Assembly: GCA_021186555.1 (NCBI GenBank)
Contig: JAJKFL010000013.1
Location: forward strand, 43,177,144 to 43,241,143
DNA length: 64,000 nucleotides
Source of the DNA: Reticulitermes speratus
Lineage: Eukaryota > Arthropoda > Insecta > Blattodea > Rhinotermitidae
Reading direction: 5' to 3'
Position numbers and translations under genes: made by a program. Positions 44,501-51,520 of this stretch are shown here, in pieces. Below the pieces are notes generated by a model. The model was not told where the DNA came from. It saw nothing but the letters and a program-made list of their open reading frames with translations, and did no database searches. Within the stretch, counting starts at the first letter, position 1. Each line of letters opens with the position of its first letter.

Positions 44501-47500
44501 GAGCTCTAAAGGGAACATGGACGTCGTACACCAATATACGAATTTCAGTAAGAGCAAGCACATTCCTTCAATCACAAACTTGAAAGGAGAGGCAGTTATC
44601 ATACGTGGAAATCCTGGAGAAGGAAAGTCTACGTATCTAACGCATTTACAAAGTGAATTTAAGAGAACTTCCCCTGACACGTGGGTCATCAGACTTAATT
44701 TGAATGAGCACCTTGGTCTTATAGAGAAATGCGATGTGACAGAGGCTCATGTTATCGAAATCTTATCGTCTGCTGCTGGATTAGGAAACTCGCCCAATGC
44801 TTCACTAGGGAAAGCATTGCTGACGTATAGCCTGCAGATAACCGGGAAGGTAGTCCTGCTTGTTGACGAGATAAGCGTCCGACACAGAGATAAGGTCCAT
44901 GATTTGCTAAGGGTTCTGAAAAATATAAAGGTAATGAATTTAGTTATCGCGGCTGATACATGTATAAGCACGGCGATAGAGAACGGACTCTCCACACTGG
45001 CCTTCACTTTGAAACCATTAGCCAAAGAGGAGTTACAGTTGTTGATGACGCAGTTCTGGCAAACGGATCTGACGCAAGGTGATGACACTTTAAGTGACAA
45101 ATTTGCTGCTGAGTTGCTCGACGTCATTGGAAACCATTCTATCGGTGGGTACTCACCGACCCCATTAGACATTAAAATATTATCCCACATTTTCGAAAAA
45201 GAATACAAGTCATCCCTTGTGAATGAAGTAACTAATTTGCCGAAGAGTTTAGACAAGTTTCAAATATATGAAAGGTACATTGCATGGGAATTCGAAATGT
45301 ACAAGAATAATGATGCTGGTTCTGAAACAGTCTGGGACAGTTACCTGGCACATGTCACACATTTTTCAATGTCCTCGTTGTTTCCTGAAGACGATATTGA
45401 AAAAATACTTTCACTTGAAGAATCAACCAGGGAGATTACAGACAAGTTACTCTTTCTCTCCCGCAGCCTCCAAGAGTATGTGACAGGAAAGTGGTTTGCT
45501 GAAAATTACCAGAGTCACAGATCGTTTATTGAAGATAAATACTTCGAAGCGGAATTGCAAACAATGTGGGGAATGTTTGAAAGGATACTTGCCAAGCAAA
45601 GTGAACTCCACATGTCTGTGTTAGATGGAGACATTCAGAGAGTGAGGGATTTGCTGTCCAGCGGGGTTGATGTAAATTCTTTAGACAACGGCGGAAGAAC
45701 AGCCTTGCACATTTGTGCTCTGAAAGGAAAGTATCTTGATAGCAAAGCTGATGACCAGTGTGTGATAGCATCACTCCTAATAGACCATGATGCAGATACC
45801 TCGATTGTTGATGGTATACTAAAATGGACGGCACTGCGGTATGCTGACAAGACAGGATGTTGGCCAGTAATAGACAGACTACTACAAGGAGTAGCAGTCG
45901 ACATCAGCGATATGGCGTGTACAAAAGAGAAACTTCGTGACCGCAGTTTCTTGCAAGACTTCTTAACTGAAGCAGCTGTGTACGGATCTACGTATGTAGT
46001 GGCATTTATACTCGACACTGGAGTAGATATAAACACACCTCTTCATTCCACAAGGTACTCCCATCAGCAGTATGGACTTGTTCATATTGCGTCTGAAAAT
46101 GGCCATATTTCACTTCTGGAATTTTTGTTGGAAAAAGGAGCTGACACGAAGATGTGTAATTGGGAAAACAGCACGGCATTACACTTGGCTTGTAAGCAAG
46201 GGAACAAGGAATGCGTTGTGGCATTACTGGAAAGGTCCGCCCATATAGATCAGAGCAACAAGAAAGGCGACACAGCTTTGCACGAAGCAGTTCGCTCGCC
46301 GAACTCTGACATTGTTCAAATTTTACTGAGCAACAAAGCGGACGCAGACCTTTGCAATAAACACGGCGATACACCACTGCACGTGGCATGTCAGGTGAAC
46401 AACCTTGCAGCGGTCAGCCATCTTATGGACACAAACACGTACAAAAATAACCGAAACAAAAATGGCGACAGTCCTCTGGATTGTGCCATTAGAGGAGGTC
46501 ACACAACCCTCGTGAAATACATTCTGAAGGCAGCCAAAGAAAGTGTTATGGATCGGCAAATGAACGGAAACACACCTGCACATCTTGCTGCTGAGACAGG
46601 TGATGTCCTAATGCTAGACTACTTGCTGCAAGTTATGCCAGAAGTGAATGTGTGCACAGACGGCGGAGACACACCTCTACATATCGCGTCTCTGCACGGA
46701 AACACCGACGCTGTTGCTTTCCTACTGACAATGGGGGCTAACAGTGACGCCGCCAACAAGCACGGCAACACTGCTTTACACCTTGCTTCTGTGCGAGGAT
46801 ACATCAACACAATGAAAGCATTATTGGAAAGCAATGCACAGGTTAATGCTACGAACAAGCAAGGTAACACGCCGCTGCACTTGGTCTGTCTTCAAGGGCA
46901 AGCGAATGCTGCTCGGTGTTTAGTCACACACAACGCTCATGTTGATGTCAAGAACCGTGAGAAAAATGCGCCAATTCATCTGGCAGCAATTAAGAGTGAC
47001 ATAAGTGTGATTGCAAGCTTAGTAGACGCCAACTGTGACGTCAATCTCCCAAATAAACACGGGGACACAATTCTACATCAGTGTGCAGAGAATGGAAACT
47101 TGGATGTTGTGAAACTTCTCATAAGCACCGGTCGCTGTCATTTAGATGCAAGAAACTCAGCGGGGGACACGCCATTGCTTACAGCTACAAAGTTTGGTTT
47201 TGCTGATGTCGTAGACTGCTTAGCACGCGATGGAGCAGATATCAATTGTCTAACAAAAGATGGCGCAGCCCCAATACATTTAGCAGTCATGAAGGAAGAC
47301 GTGGAGCTTGTGACTAAACTGTGTTGTCTAGGAGCCGACTTGAATATCCGTAATTCCGAAGGCAATACTCCCCTTCACAAAGCGGTATATAGAGGCAACG
47401 AGATAGTGATACGGAAACTGGTGGAGCACGGAGCGGAGAGGAGCTTTCGCAACTTGTTGGGTTACACGCCATTAGAACTGGCTGTCCACCTGGAGAGTAA

Positions 47501-47525
47501 AGACGCCATTCGTCGTGCTCTGTGA
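17407..47525 (+). CDS. NLR-like protein: 2A-like signal, coiled coil, NACHT NTPase, ankyrin repeats (six exons)
   Basis: Six exons join in frame with GT/AG borders: 17407-17571 (ends phase 0), 30048-30097 (0 to 2), 33803-33852 (2 to 1), 33945-34117 (1 to 0), 38652-39647 (0) and 43545-47525 (0, TGA). The product is 1804 residues. Layout: 1-55 hydrophobic/2A-like leader; 56-146 low-complexity linker; 147 to about 390 glutamine/glutamate-rich coiled coil; acidic linker to about 470; variable region to about 800; NACHT domain with Walker A G833-T841 and D919-E920 of Walker B; ankyrin repeats from about 1163 to the C-terminus. By analogy with NLRs it may be a ligand-triggered oligomerising sensor; ligand and pathway are unknown. 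Exons 5 and 6 are solid; exons 1-4 rest on splice sites and phase alone. Confidence 0.72.
17706..17731. repeat. (TTA)n microsatellite
   Basis: About eight TTA units in intron 1 of the NLR-like gene. Confidence 0.9.
18049..18150 (-). mobile_element. SINE family A tail, reversed, partial
   Basis: TTAACCTCGGCAATAGATGG then AGCCGCTTTAAACCCAG: the reversed tail of family A (compare 49333-49379). The tRNA head is missing. Confidence 0.6.
18283..18640. mobile_element. Foldback element, about 360 bp, with two inverted hairpin motifs
   Basis: Arms of about 140-160 bp pair almost perfectly (for example CCAATTCTTTGGTTA at 18420 with TAACCAAAGAATTGG at 18486). Each arm carries the motif CCTGATGATGGCAG...CTGCCGAAATG(T/C)G. 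The outer ends pair less well (ATTTGTACCAACAAA against TTTGTTGGTACAAAT). Confidence 0.9.
18819..23959 (+). repeat. 92-bp satellite, left arm (about 56 units)
   Basis: Units start GGAGCATTGGTGGAATGATA and include CTGACAGGGGAAAACTGAAG, TACTGGGAGAGAAACATTAT and ACAGCGTTGGTGGTAGATG(T/A). GGAGC recurs at 92-bp spacing (18849, 18941). Variant blocks repeat at larger periods (for example the block near 21780-22000 again near 22985-23200). Units between about 19370 and 21770 are riddled with small deletions. All open reading frames here are repeat artefacts. Confidence 0.97.
23960..24173. other. Unique spacer between the inverted satellite arms
   Basis: About 214 bp of non-repeat sequence. It contains a short ATG-led stretch (24092) with a donor-like CAG|GTAATT, but no acceptor or frame ties it to the surrounding gene. 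It would be the loop if the two arms paired in RNA. Confidence 0.75.
24174..29640 (-). repeat. 92-bp satellite, right arm, opposite orientation (about 59 units)
   Basis: The plus strand reads CTTCAGTTTTCCCCTGTCAG, TATCATTCCACCAATGCTCC, the exact complement of the left-arm unit. A variant block containing CTTTCTCCGGTACTTCAATT recurs at about 24341, 25253 and 26257 (about 10-unit higher order). Variants such as ATTTACCACAGACGCTG also occur, complemented, in the left arm, so the two arms share ancestry beyond the single unit. Confidence 0.97.
30048..30097 (+). CDS. NLR-like exon 2 (50 nt)
   Basis: Acceptor TTTCAAATTCCAG, donor AAAGCAG|GTAAGATG. Phase 0 in, phase 2 out; codes TRQTEQPRRHYGSIES plus two bases. 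Linker sequence without domain. Phase fits exon 1 and exon 3 exactly. Confidence 0.6.
30255..31975. repeat. 114-bp satellite array, copy 2 (NLR-like intron 2)
   Basis: About 15 units, reverse complement of the array at 2107-3585 (TTACTGCGCGGTACGGACTG recurs every 114 bp). The left flank at 30190-30260 (AACCCTTTAAAGCCCAG ... CCACGTTCTGTCCACACAG) and right flank (AGTCTTTAAATGTAATTGA) match the flanks of copy 1 in reverse. Confidence 0.95.
32095..32180. repeat. 28-bp repeat x3 with CRE-like TGACGTCA
   Basis: Three copies of TGTGACGT(T/C)ATGTGGCACAC; copies 2 and 3 have the palindrome TGACGTCA, the CREB/ATF consensus. In NLR-like intron 2. Confidence 0.75.
32329..32533. mobile_element. Foldback element with paired ends
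   Basis: CTCTTCTGGGGTATTACACA at the left is matched by TGTGTAATACCCCAGAAGAG at the right; the inner arms TGGTAATTCCTTACCGACGTTTC and complement also pair (16 or more bp each side). The right arm has the motif TTGAAGATGCGACC...CGAAACGTCGG. A relative of the right arm alone is at 16838-16925. Confidence 0.88.
32618..32660. repeat. 13-bp repeat (GTACACCACTGAT) x3-4
   Basis: Tandem short repeat, no other feature. Confidence 0.85.
32941..33180 (+). mobile_element. tRNA-derived SINE, family A
   Basis: Head GGGATAGCTCAGTGAGTG, tail CGTGAAGTTGACCACTCACC, GCTAGTGCGGAGGTTAAAAA, TGTGGAGCTGTACCTCCATG. Most complete member of the family here. The open reading frame across it (32787-33197) is not a gene. 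Confidence 0.75.
33388..33575. mobile_element. Foldback element of the GGATGTG family
   Basis: CTTGGATGTGGCGCTGTGTC at the left and GACATAGCGTCACATCCCAG at the right pair. Inner CGACGTTTCGG / CCGAAACGTCGG pair as well. Confidence 0.7.
33803..33852 (+). CDS. NLR-like exon 3 (50 nt)
   Basis: Acceptor CACTGTTACAG, donor GTCAG|GTAAATAC. Phase 2 in, 1 out; codes R-junction, HGRQWGQEETTAAASS, then one base. About 29 of 50 positions match exon 2, so the two may be an old exon duplication read in different frames. Confidence 0.6.
33945..34117 (+). CDS. NLR-like exon 4
   Basis: Acceptor CACTGTGTCTCAG, donor GCGCCG|GTAAGTGC, phase 1 in and 0 out. Codes a WPFLWWC stretch followed by a charged linker (RELSDERESEDDELLQDHQ). 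An internal consensus donor at 33971 (GGTGC|GTAAGTGAG) would also leave phase 0, giving a form shorter by 49 residues. Intron 3 before it is only 92 nt. An ATG at 33926 is in frame and could serve a shorter transcript. Confidence 0.68.
34117..37960 (+). repeat. 52-bp minisatellite, about 74 units, seeded at the exon 4 splice donor
   Basis: The first unit starts at the exon border: GGTAAGTGCAAACTGCAGTT, ATTGATTTGAATACAGTTCA, TCAGAAGGAGAT. Each unit repeats GGTAAGTGC, identical to the authentic donor. Early units mostly have CTGCAG, later ones CTACAG, and a late block has GCAGACTACAG, showing regional homogenisation. Ends at about 37953 where the sequence changes to GACCTGGGGACAG. Confidence 0.97.
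37990..38650. other. Unique part of NLR-like intron 4
   Basis: No repeat or gene recognised. It ends in a pyrimidine-rich acceptor TCTCTTGTATTTTGTAG. Confidence 0.6.
38652..39647 (+). CDS. NLR-like exon 5: coiled coil and acidic linker
   Basis: 332 codons, phase 0 at both ends (VRLINQQSEIDLL to ANITA), donor CACTGCA|GTAAGT. Residues up to about 240 of the exon form an uninterrupted heptad pattern rich in E, Q, R and L (for example EEEVKILK-type and QLLEQEMRLQELNREAELRE runs). Then follow a serine/aspartate linker, a short run of asparagine and aspartate (GDDDNNNNDDDEDDD) and a last helix EIRQLLLEEFQRLQIQQEQE. Likely oligomerisation arm. Alternative: part of a separate coiled-coil gene, but no stop or polyadenylation signal intervenes and phase fits exon 6. 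Confidence 0.85.
39750..39985. mobile_element. Foldback element with hairpin motif
   Basis: Left TTCTGTAATGTTACGCACCG and right CGCTGCGTAACATCCCAGAA pair imperfectly. Inner ATCGGTCCCATC-type palindromes and TTGAAGATGGTACTG...CCCGAAACGTCAG. In intron 5. Confidence 0.65.
40205..41305. mobile_element. Foldback element, interrupted by a hAT MITE
   Basis: Left arm 40205-40365 and right arm 41150-41305 are inverted copies: CATGTTTCGGCACCGCGGTG with CACC..GGTGCCGAAACATG, GGCCAGCACGCTTATGTAG with ACATAAGCGTGCTGGCC, and ACACATTAACC with GTTAATGT. Both arms carry the CCTGATGATGGC...GCCGAAACATGTAG motif. The space between holds the hAT MITE and about 350 bp more. Confidence 0.85.
40449..40942. mobile_element. 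hAT-type MITE with TCTAGCA target duplication
   Basis: 494 bp. Left end CAATGCTATTCAACCC, right end complement TCAGTAGTATTCAACCTGGG, both followed inward by GTACCCC-type motifs (GCGTACCCCCAC at the left, GCGTACCCCAGG at the right). Flanked by TCTAGCA at 40442-40448 and 40943-40949. Non-coding, A/T-rich inside. Confidence 0.88.
41590..41700 (-). mobile_element. Degraded SINE family B fragment
   Basis: GAAAACCTTGACACAGTGCC then ACTTCGTCCACCAAAAAT and CCCGGG match the body and head region of 42121-42408. Much diverged. Confidence 0.55.
42121..42408 (-). mobile_element. tRNA-derived SINE, family B, with 13-bp target duplication
   Basis: The minus strand begins with a very tRNA-like head: GTGCCATGGCTCAGGCGGTT (A box) and GGGTTCGATCCCGGG (B box). 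The plus-strand body reads GGAGCACCGGTGGAATGAAA, TTTGACAGGGAAAACCGA, GAGAAAAACCTGTCCCAGTG. Flanked by AAACATCAAGGGA at 42108-42120 and 42409-42421. Ends in a T run (poly-A of the minus strand). In NLR-like intron 5. Confidence 0.95.
42491..43350 (-). mobile_element. mariner-like element, internally deleted
   Basis: Inverted ends: ATGAAGGGCGGTACGAAGGT(AATGC) at the left and the complement of GGCATTACTTTCGTATGGAC(CTTCGTA) at the right. TA is at the borders. On the minus strand the transposase remnant reads VHLLHYNTRMHKGSKCNNEV and then LPSPLPDLASSVFHLFGPLK, matching the mariner catalytic-domain motif (HDNARPH ... YSPDLAPxDFHLF) with the catalytic aspartate of HDN changed to Y. At 860 bp against about 1.3 kb for an intact mariner, with several frame breaks, it is dead. 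Confidence 0.88.
43545..47525 (+). CDS. NLR-like exon 6: NACHT NTPase and ankyrin repeats
   Basis: 1326 codons to TGA, acceptor TTTCTTTCATTCCAG. NACHT marks: AVIIRGNPGEGKSTYLTHL (Walker A), KVVLLVDEIS (Walker B), VMNLVIAADT in the sensor-strand position, FTLKPLAKEEL, SPTPLDIKILSHIF, LDKFQIYERYIAWEFEMY and FLSRSLQEYVTGKWFAEN, an order known from insect NACHT proteins. From about 45600 to the end run about 18 ankyrin repeats with the GDTPLHxA signature (KHGDTPLHVACQ, MNGNTPAHLAAE, KHGNTALHLASV, KQGNTPLHLVCL); the second, third and last are degenerate. The repeat domain is one exon without introns. No frame breaks. Confidence 0.95.
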   Translation, partial: DTGGGIISTIDPRAQNAGERDRDWVHEEGHLDDVIATDINTEFGPINLRDLLQNEQQGADPGETNVTSNILLAEGNGDEGMGPTNHERVATDVEAVGSDIIIRGNGNIKSPVSEEELSPAGYGERRNGILLQESLSFGLEGLVEDTVTERDNMSQSSDYSDILSEIINFQGNDVTVASLIGDPILPQTQVLLDEFKMSLSTESKPVIGSACAHSEGHYIARTLQRNTFLRSDVLNKRTSKLPPVFAVSGMTEQELKETVLPDEKIGRFDGGSGFDTSGPRIVLLNDVTAARDFKDLCTRARNFKTIHWLAKQPDGFEWRSSKGNMDVVHQYTNFSKSKHIPSITNLKGEAVIIRGNPGEGKSTYLTHLQSEFKRTSPDTWVIRLNLNEHLGLIEKCDVTEAHVIEILSSAAGLGNSPNASLGKALLTYSLQITGKVVLLVDEISVRHRDKVHDLLRVLKNIKVMNLVIAADTCISTAIENGLSTLAFTLKPLAKEELQLLMTQFWQTDLTQGDDTLSDKFAAELLDVIGNHSIGGYSPTPLDIKILSHIFEKEYKSSLVNEVTNLPKSLDKFQIYERYIAWEFEMYKNNDAGSETVWDSYLAHVTHFSMSSLFPEDDIEKILSLEESTREITDKLLFLSRSLQEYVTGKWFAENYQSHRSFIEDKYFEAELQTMWGMFERILAKQSELHMSVLDGDIQRVRDLLSSGVDVNSLDNGGRTALHICALKGKYLDSKADDQCVIASLLIDHDADTSIVDGILKWTALRYADKTGCWPVIDRLLQGVAVDISDMACTKEKLRDRSFLQDFLTEAAVYGSTYVVAFILDTGVDINTPLHSTRYSHQQYGLVHIASENGHISLLEFLLEKGADTKMCNWENSTALHLACKQGNKECVVALLERSAHIDQSNKKGDTALHEAVRSPNSDIVQILLSNKADADLCNKHGDTPLHVACQVNNLAAVSHLMDTNTYKNNRNKNGDSPLDCAIRGGHTTLVKYILKAAKESVMDRQMNGNTPAHLAAETGDVLMLDYLLQVMPEVNVCTDGGDTPLHIASLHGNTDAVAFLLTMGANSDAANKHGNTALHLASVRGYINTMKALLESNAQVNATNKQGNTPLHLVCLQGQANAARCLVTHNAHVDVKNREKNAPIHLAAIKSDISVIASLVDANCDVNLPNKHGDTILHQCAENGNLDVVKLLISTGRCHLDARNSAGDTPLLTATKFGFADVVDCLARDGADINCLTKDGAAPIHLAVMKEDVELVTKLCCLGADLNIRNSEGNTPLHKAVYRGNEIVIRKLVEHGAERSFRNLLGYTPLELAVHLESKDAIRRAL

Positions 47526-47529
47526 AGAG

Positions 47530-47900
47530 TAATGCTTCTTCCTTGCCCAAAACCTATTCCTGGAATGGAAATGATACTGACAACTTTCTCACTGTCTGTC
47601 TGGTTGAAAATGGGTCTTGTGCTGCTGCTAACCACTGCTGTCTTCTGGTGTGTCGGCAATGGTCACTACCGGTCTCTGCTTAAGGAGACACACACATACA
47701 AGGCACTGCTCATACCTACAATATAGAGCTTTTCAAGGAGCATCGACAAATTAAGAGGAGAAGGTAGTGACATGTTTGTCGCGTTTTCTGTTTCTTATTT
47801 GACTCCAGCATTTGTGGTGCATGTTTTAGGAAATACACTGACTTCAGTAGTGTTTGTTGTTGAGTTGACTGATACGAGGGCCTGGAAACAAACTAATTAG
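47530..47900 (+). pseudogene. Ionotropic receptor pseudogene, M1 joined to M4 by internal deletion
   Basis: Begins 5 bp after the NLR-like stop. It is nearly identical to the IR gene from 60097 (MLLPCPKPIPGMEMILTTFS, then VWLKMGLVLLLTTAVFWCVG, through KETHTYK). It then skips about 600 bp, ends that frame with a stop, and resumes as KLRGEGSDMFVAFSVSYLTP and FVVELTDTRAWKQTN before a stop. The ligand-binding part, pore, M3 and S2 are gone, so it cannot make a channel. The first ATG here is an internal methionine of the receptor. Confidence 0.92.
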
Positions 47901-48129
47901 ATAGTTTAAAGTATTAAGTGTGATGATGATGTGGTATTAGTGTCATGTGGTATTAGTGTCATGGCTTTAAATATTCATGCTTATGATTTATTTGTACATT
48001 AAATTTACTTCTAATTACGAAGTGAATATCCTGCGTTTGTGTATTTGTAAGATATATATGTACTTGCTAGTTACGGAACATTGCAATTAATATATTAAGT
48101 TTATTCACGACTAATATGGCACCAATTGG

Positions 48130-48465
48130 GAAAGTAGATCAGACACACGCGGAAAATTTTGAAATGTGGTGCTGCAGAAGAATGGAAAAGATCAGTTGGA
48201 CCGATCGTGTGACAAATGAAGAAGTACACAGAGTCAAGAAGGAGAGGAATATCGTACATACAATAAAAAGAAGAAAGGCTAACTGGATTGGTCATGTCTT
48301 GCGTAGGAACTGCCTTCTGAAACACGTGATTGAAGGAAAGATAGGAGTGACAGGAAGACGAGGGAGAAGACGTAAGCAGCTACTGGATGACCTTAAGGAA
48401 AAGAGAAGACGGACCTGTTGTAAGACAGACTACAGAATGAACAATGTGTGCAGCACAAATGTACG
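48130..48465 (+). pseudogene. LINE ORF2 C-terminal fragment
   Basis: FEMWCCRRMEKISWTDRVTN, EEVHRVKKERNIVHTIKRRK, ANWIGHVLRRNCLLKHVIEG, TGRRGRRRKQLLDDLKEK: the well-known tail of insect non-LTR reverse transcriptases. A small internal deletion then shifts frame to GPVVRQTTE and stop. 5'-truncated; inserted in the sequence that follows IR 3' ends (compare 62955-63750). Confidence 0.9.
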
Positions 48466-48610
48466 CTACCGTACGGTATTGTTCCTGGACTGCACACTGT
48501 CATGTGTCTTAAAGTGACTACTTAAGACAGATATGTACTGTGTTATGTCCAGTGCATTATCAATTCCAGCCGTTCGTGCAGTGTGTTTACACCATTCCAT
48601 TACACTACAA

Positions 48611-48897
48611 GTGCGCGGTGTCGCAGTGGTTGAGGCACTGTGCTACAAGCCGGAAGGTCGCGGGTTCGATTCCCGATGGCGTCACTGGAATTGACATAAT
48701 CCTTCCCGCCTCACAATGGCCCTGGGGTCGACTTAGCCTCTAACAGAAATCGGATGCAAAGGCGGCTGGTGCGTTGGGCTGACAACCTTACCATTTTCAT
48801 GTGCCGACTGTCTACAAATCTGACAGCCTCAACCTCCTGGAACTCTAAAGGCCTGTCCAGGTCTGTAATGGGATTGCTTTACCATTTTTATACCACA
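48611..48897 (+). mobile_element. tRNA-derived SINE, family C
   Basis: Head GTGTCGCAGTGGTTGAGGCA (A box) and GGTCGCGGGTTCGATTCCCG (B box) with correct spacing, followed by about 200 bp of body containing CCCTGGGGTCGACTTAGCC and GGCGGCTGGTGCGTTGGGCT. No clear target duplication. Confidence 0.85.
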
Positions 48898-49052
48898 ATT
48901 CAATATAATTAAAAAGTAGATTTTTTCATGGTTTTGACTGTATAAGTGAAGTTGTCAGTATTAAGGATTCAGAAACTTTTTATTTTCTGTATAAATTTTC
49001 GTACTCAGCTGAGACAGTTTTAGTGCAGGAAAGCGTTGCTGGAATTGTCATA

Positions 49053-49178
49053 ATGATACGAGTGTGGACACGTGTGGTTAGTGTAAGCGTTACAGTTATT
49101 GTGATCATGGTTTTAGGATTGTACCTAAAGGAGCAGATTTTAATTGTCAAGAAGACAACAGCTGCACCAACACGCTGA
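49053..49178 (+). CDS. Small membrane-peptide ORF, doubtful
   Basis: 41 codons: MIRVWTRVVSV, a hydrophobic stretch SVTVIVIMVLGLYL, then a basic/threonine tail. It would be a single-span peptide. It lies just past the part of the IR 3' flank that is repeated near 63.7 kb, and no equivalent ORF was seen there. Probably chance. Confidence 0.15.
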   Translation: MIRVWTRVVSVSVTVIVIMVLGLYLKEQILIVKKTTAAPTR

Positions 49179-49277
49179 GACACACTTAGAGACACGTGGA
49201 TGCCTAAATTCAGGTGGGGATCAAATTCGTTACATCAATAACAATAGATAAAAACGTAAATTTCTCCCTAGAACAGG

Positions 49278-49379
49278 CCATGAAGGCCCAGAGAGGGAGT
49301 AGAGGTATAGTTGTACTCTTTCTTTAACCTCGGCACTAGATGGGGGTGGGTGGTCAGCTCCACGCCCCGGCCGCTTTAC
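49278..49379 (-). mobile_element. SINE family A tail, reversed, partial
   Basis: TTTAACCTCGGCACTAGATG, GTGGTCAGCTCCACGCCCCG, CCGCTTTACA. Head absent. Confidence 0.65.
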
Positions 49380-49761
49380 ATCAATAACGATACATGCATT
49401 TTTTTAATTCTTCACCTGTGTTTGGAAGAATACTGTTGAGGATTATAGTCTTTTGGAATGTGACGCCGTGTCGAATAATGAATAATTACGAACGTTTAGG
49501 GGAATATTATGTAACCATCTTGAAAATCGAGAAATTCCAAGATCTGAAGATGGAGGCAAATCGACACGTCGTGTGCCAAGAGGCTCACATTTTCATCGAC
49601 AACACTGTGATAGCGTAAACCTTACAGCATTATTCTTGATTCTGCAGTATGCAAGTTTGCAAATACGCGGTCTTTCATGTCTACCTAAGTAGCTACCTTG
49701 TGTGATCTAGGTGTAAATGGAGAGTTTGGAAAAGAGAATAACGATATGTGGACTTACAAAA

Positions 49762-50022
49762 CTTTTTCCCCCCAATGGCGCAACAGCCCCTAGTGGGCCT
49801 AGGCCGCCTCATTACCGAGGCTTCACGATCACACTTTAGACACACCACAGTCGGTAGGACTCCTCTGGACGAGTGATCAGCCCGTCGCAGAGACCTCTAC
49901 CTGACAACACACAACACTCACAACAGACAGACATCCATGCCCCCGGCGGGATTCGAACCCACGATCCCAGCAAGCGAAAGGCCGCAGACCCACGCCTTAG
50001 ACCGCGCGGCCACTGGGATTGG
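49762..50022 (-). mobile_element. tRNA-derived SINE, family D, with target duplication
   Basis: Minus-strand head GGCCGCGCGGTCTAAGGCGT (A box) and GGGTTCGAATCCCGCCGGG (B box). The tail on the plus strand is CAACAGCCCCTAGTGGGCCT. Flanks TGGACTTACAAAA (49749-49761) and TGGACTTACGAAA (50023-50035) form a 13-bp target duplication with one mismatch. Confidence 0.92.
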
Positions 50023-50604
50023 TGGACTTACGAAATTAGTTTACATTGTCTTTTAATCAGAAAATTAAATCTTATTTCGTTACATTAAGCTCAGTTACAT
50101 GGGACTGACAGATGAATAGCTGTTTGTGTGCTTTATTGTAAAACTGGTCTGATTTGTGTAAAGTCAGTTCTAATGTACTAATGGCTTTATGCATTTAGGC
50201 TACCTGTGGCATGCTGATGCCCTGCGTGACAATTGTGGCCATGTTTCGAAATACGAACAAGTTCTACTAATTTCGTTATTGAATAAAAGTTAATAATTCA
50301 TACGTGTTACGGCAGACAAGGCGAGGCGCTTTTGAAACTGCTGCAATGTGGGAAGACTGATCGAACACATTAGAGAGGAAGTGACGTCAGAACAGTTTTG
50401 TACAGAGACACAAAGGAAATGTGACTGTACACGAAATAGGCCTACCAGTCTGGAAAGCTGAAGGAAATCTACGGTTAGATTGGAGAATATCATTAGCACT
50501 GTTTAGCCTAATGCCAATTGAAGAGTTGAAATTCAGTTGATATTCTGAAGAAGGTACACTGTGACTTTGATACACAGAGCAGCGCTGTTTGTTGTGAGTA
50601 TCAT

Positions 50605-51401
50605 GTGACACACAGCACAGTATCATGTGACACACAGCACAGTATCATGTGACACACACAGCATATAGTTCATGTGACACACAGCACAGCATGCACACGA
50701 TATCATGTGACACACAGCACAGTATCATGTGACACACAGCACAGTATCATGTGACACACAGCACAGTATCATGTGACACACAGCACAGTATCATGTGACA
50801 CACAGCACAGTATCATGTGACACACAGCACAGTATCATGTGACACACAGCACAGTATCATGTGACACACAGCACAGTATCATGTGCACACAGCACCGCAC
50901 AGTATCATGTGACACACAGCACAGTATCATGTGACACACAGCATAGTATCAGTCACAGCAGTATGTGACACAGCACAGTATCATGTGACACACAGCATCA
51001 TGCCCAGTATCATGTGACACACAGCACAGTATCATGTGACACACAGCACAGTATCATGTGACACACAGCACAGTATCATTGACACACAGCACAGTATCAT
51101 GTGACACACAGCACAGTATCATGTGACACACAGCATAGTATCATGTGACACACAGCACAGTATCATCTGACACACAGCACAGTATCATGTGACACACAGC
51201 ACAGTATCATGTGACACACAGCATAGTATCATGTGACACAGCACAGTATCATCTGACACACAGCACAGTATCATGTGACACACGCACAGTATCATGTGAC
51301 ACACAGCACAGTATCATGTGACACACAGCATAGTATCATGTGACACACAGCACAGTATCATCTGACACACAGCACAGTATCATGTGACACACAGCACAGT
51401 A
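50605..51401. repeat. 22-bp minisatellite (about 35 units)
   Basis: Unit built of GTATCATGTGACACACAGCA plus CA. Occasional short units and CTGACA or GCATAG variants. A TGACACACAGCACAG register is kept throughout. Confidence 0.97.
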
Positions 51402-51520
51402 GAGTCCCGGCTTTCGTGACCGTCGGTGTTTAAAATTTCGACCTTTCGTGATTAACCACTTTAATAAAATTGCTTCGATTTTTGTGACTAATTCCGACTA
51501 ATCCGGATGAGACATCGGGA
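51398..51520. mobile_element. Possible pogo/Tigger-like end
   Basis: CAGTAGAGTCCCGGCTTTCG directly after the 22-bp array resembles a Tigger-type terminus. No matching end was found, so this is a tentative relic. Confidence 0.35.

Noticed and set aside
47532-47726. Small 64-codon membrane protein gene next to the NLR-like gene
   Set aside because: It is the M1 segment of an ionotropic receptor pseudogene, starting at an internal methionine.
50290-50635. Minus-strand ORFs as LINE or gene fragment
   Set aside because: Some resemblance to the end of LINE ORF2 (LPTLQQFQKRLA) but too short and diverged to support.
34117-51401. CRISPR-like spacing in the 52-bp and 22-bp arrays
   Set aside because: Units are contiguous and nearly identical over their whole length with no variable spacers, and the DNA is eukaryotic.
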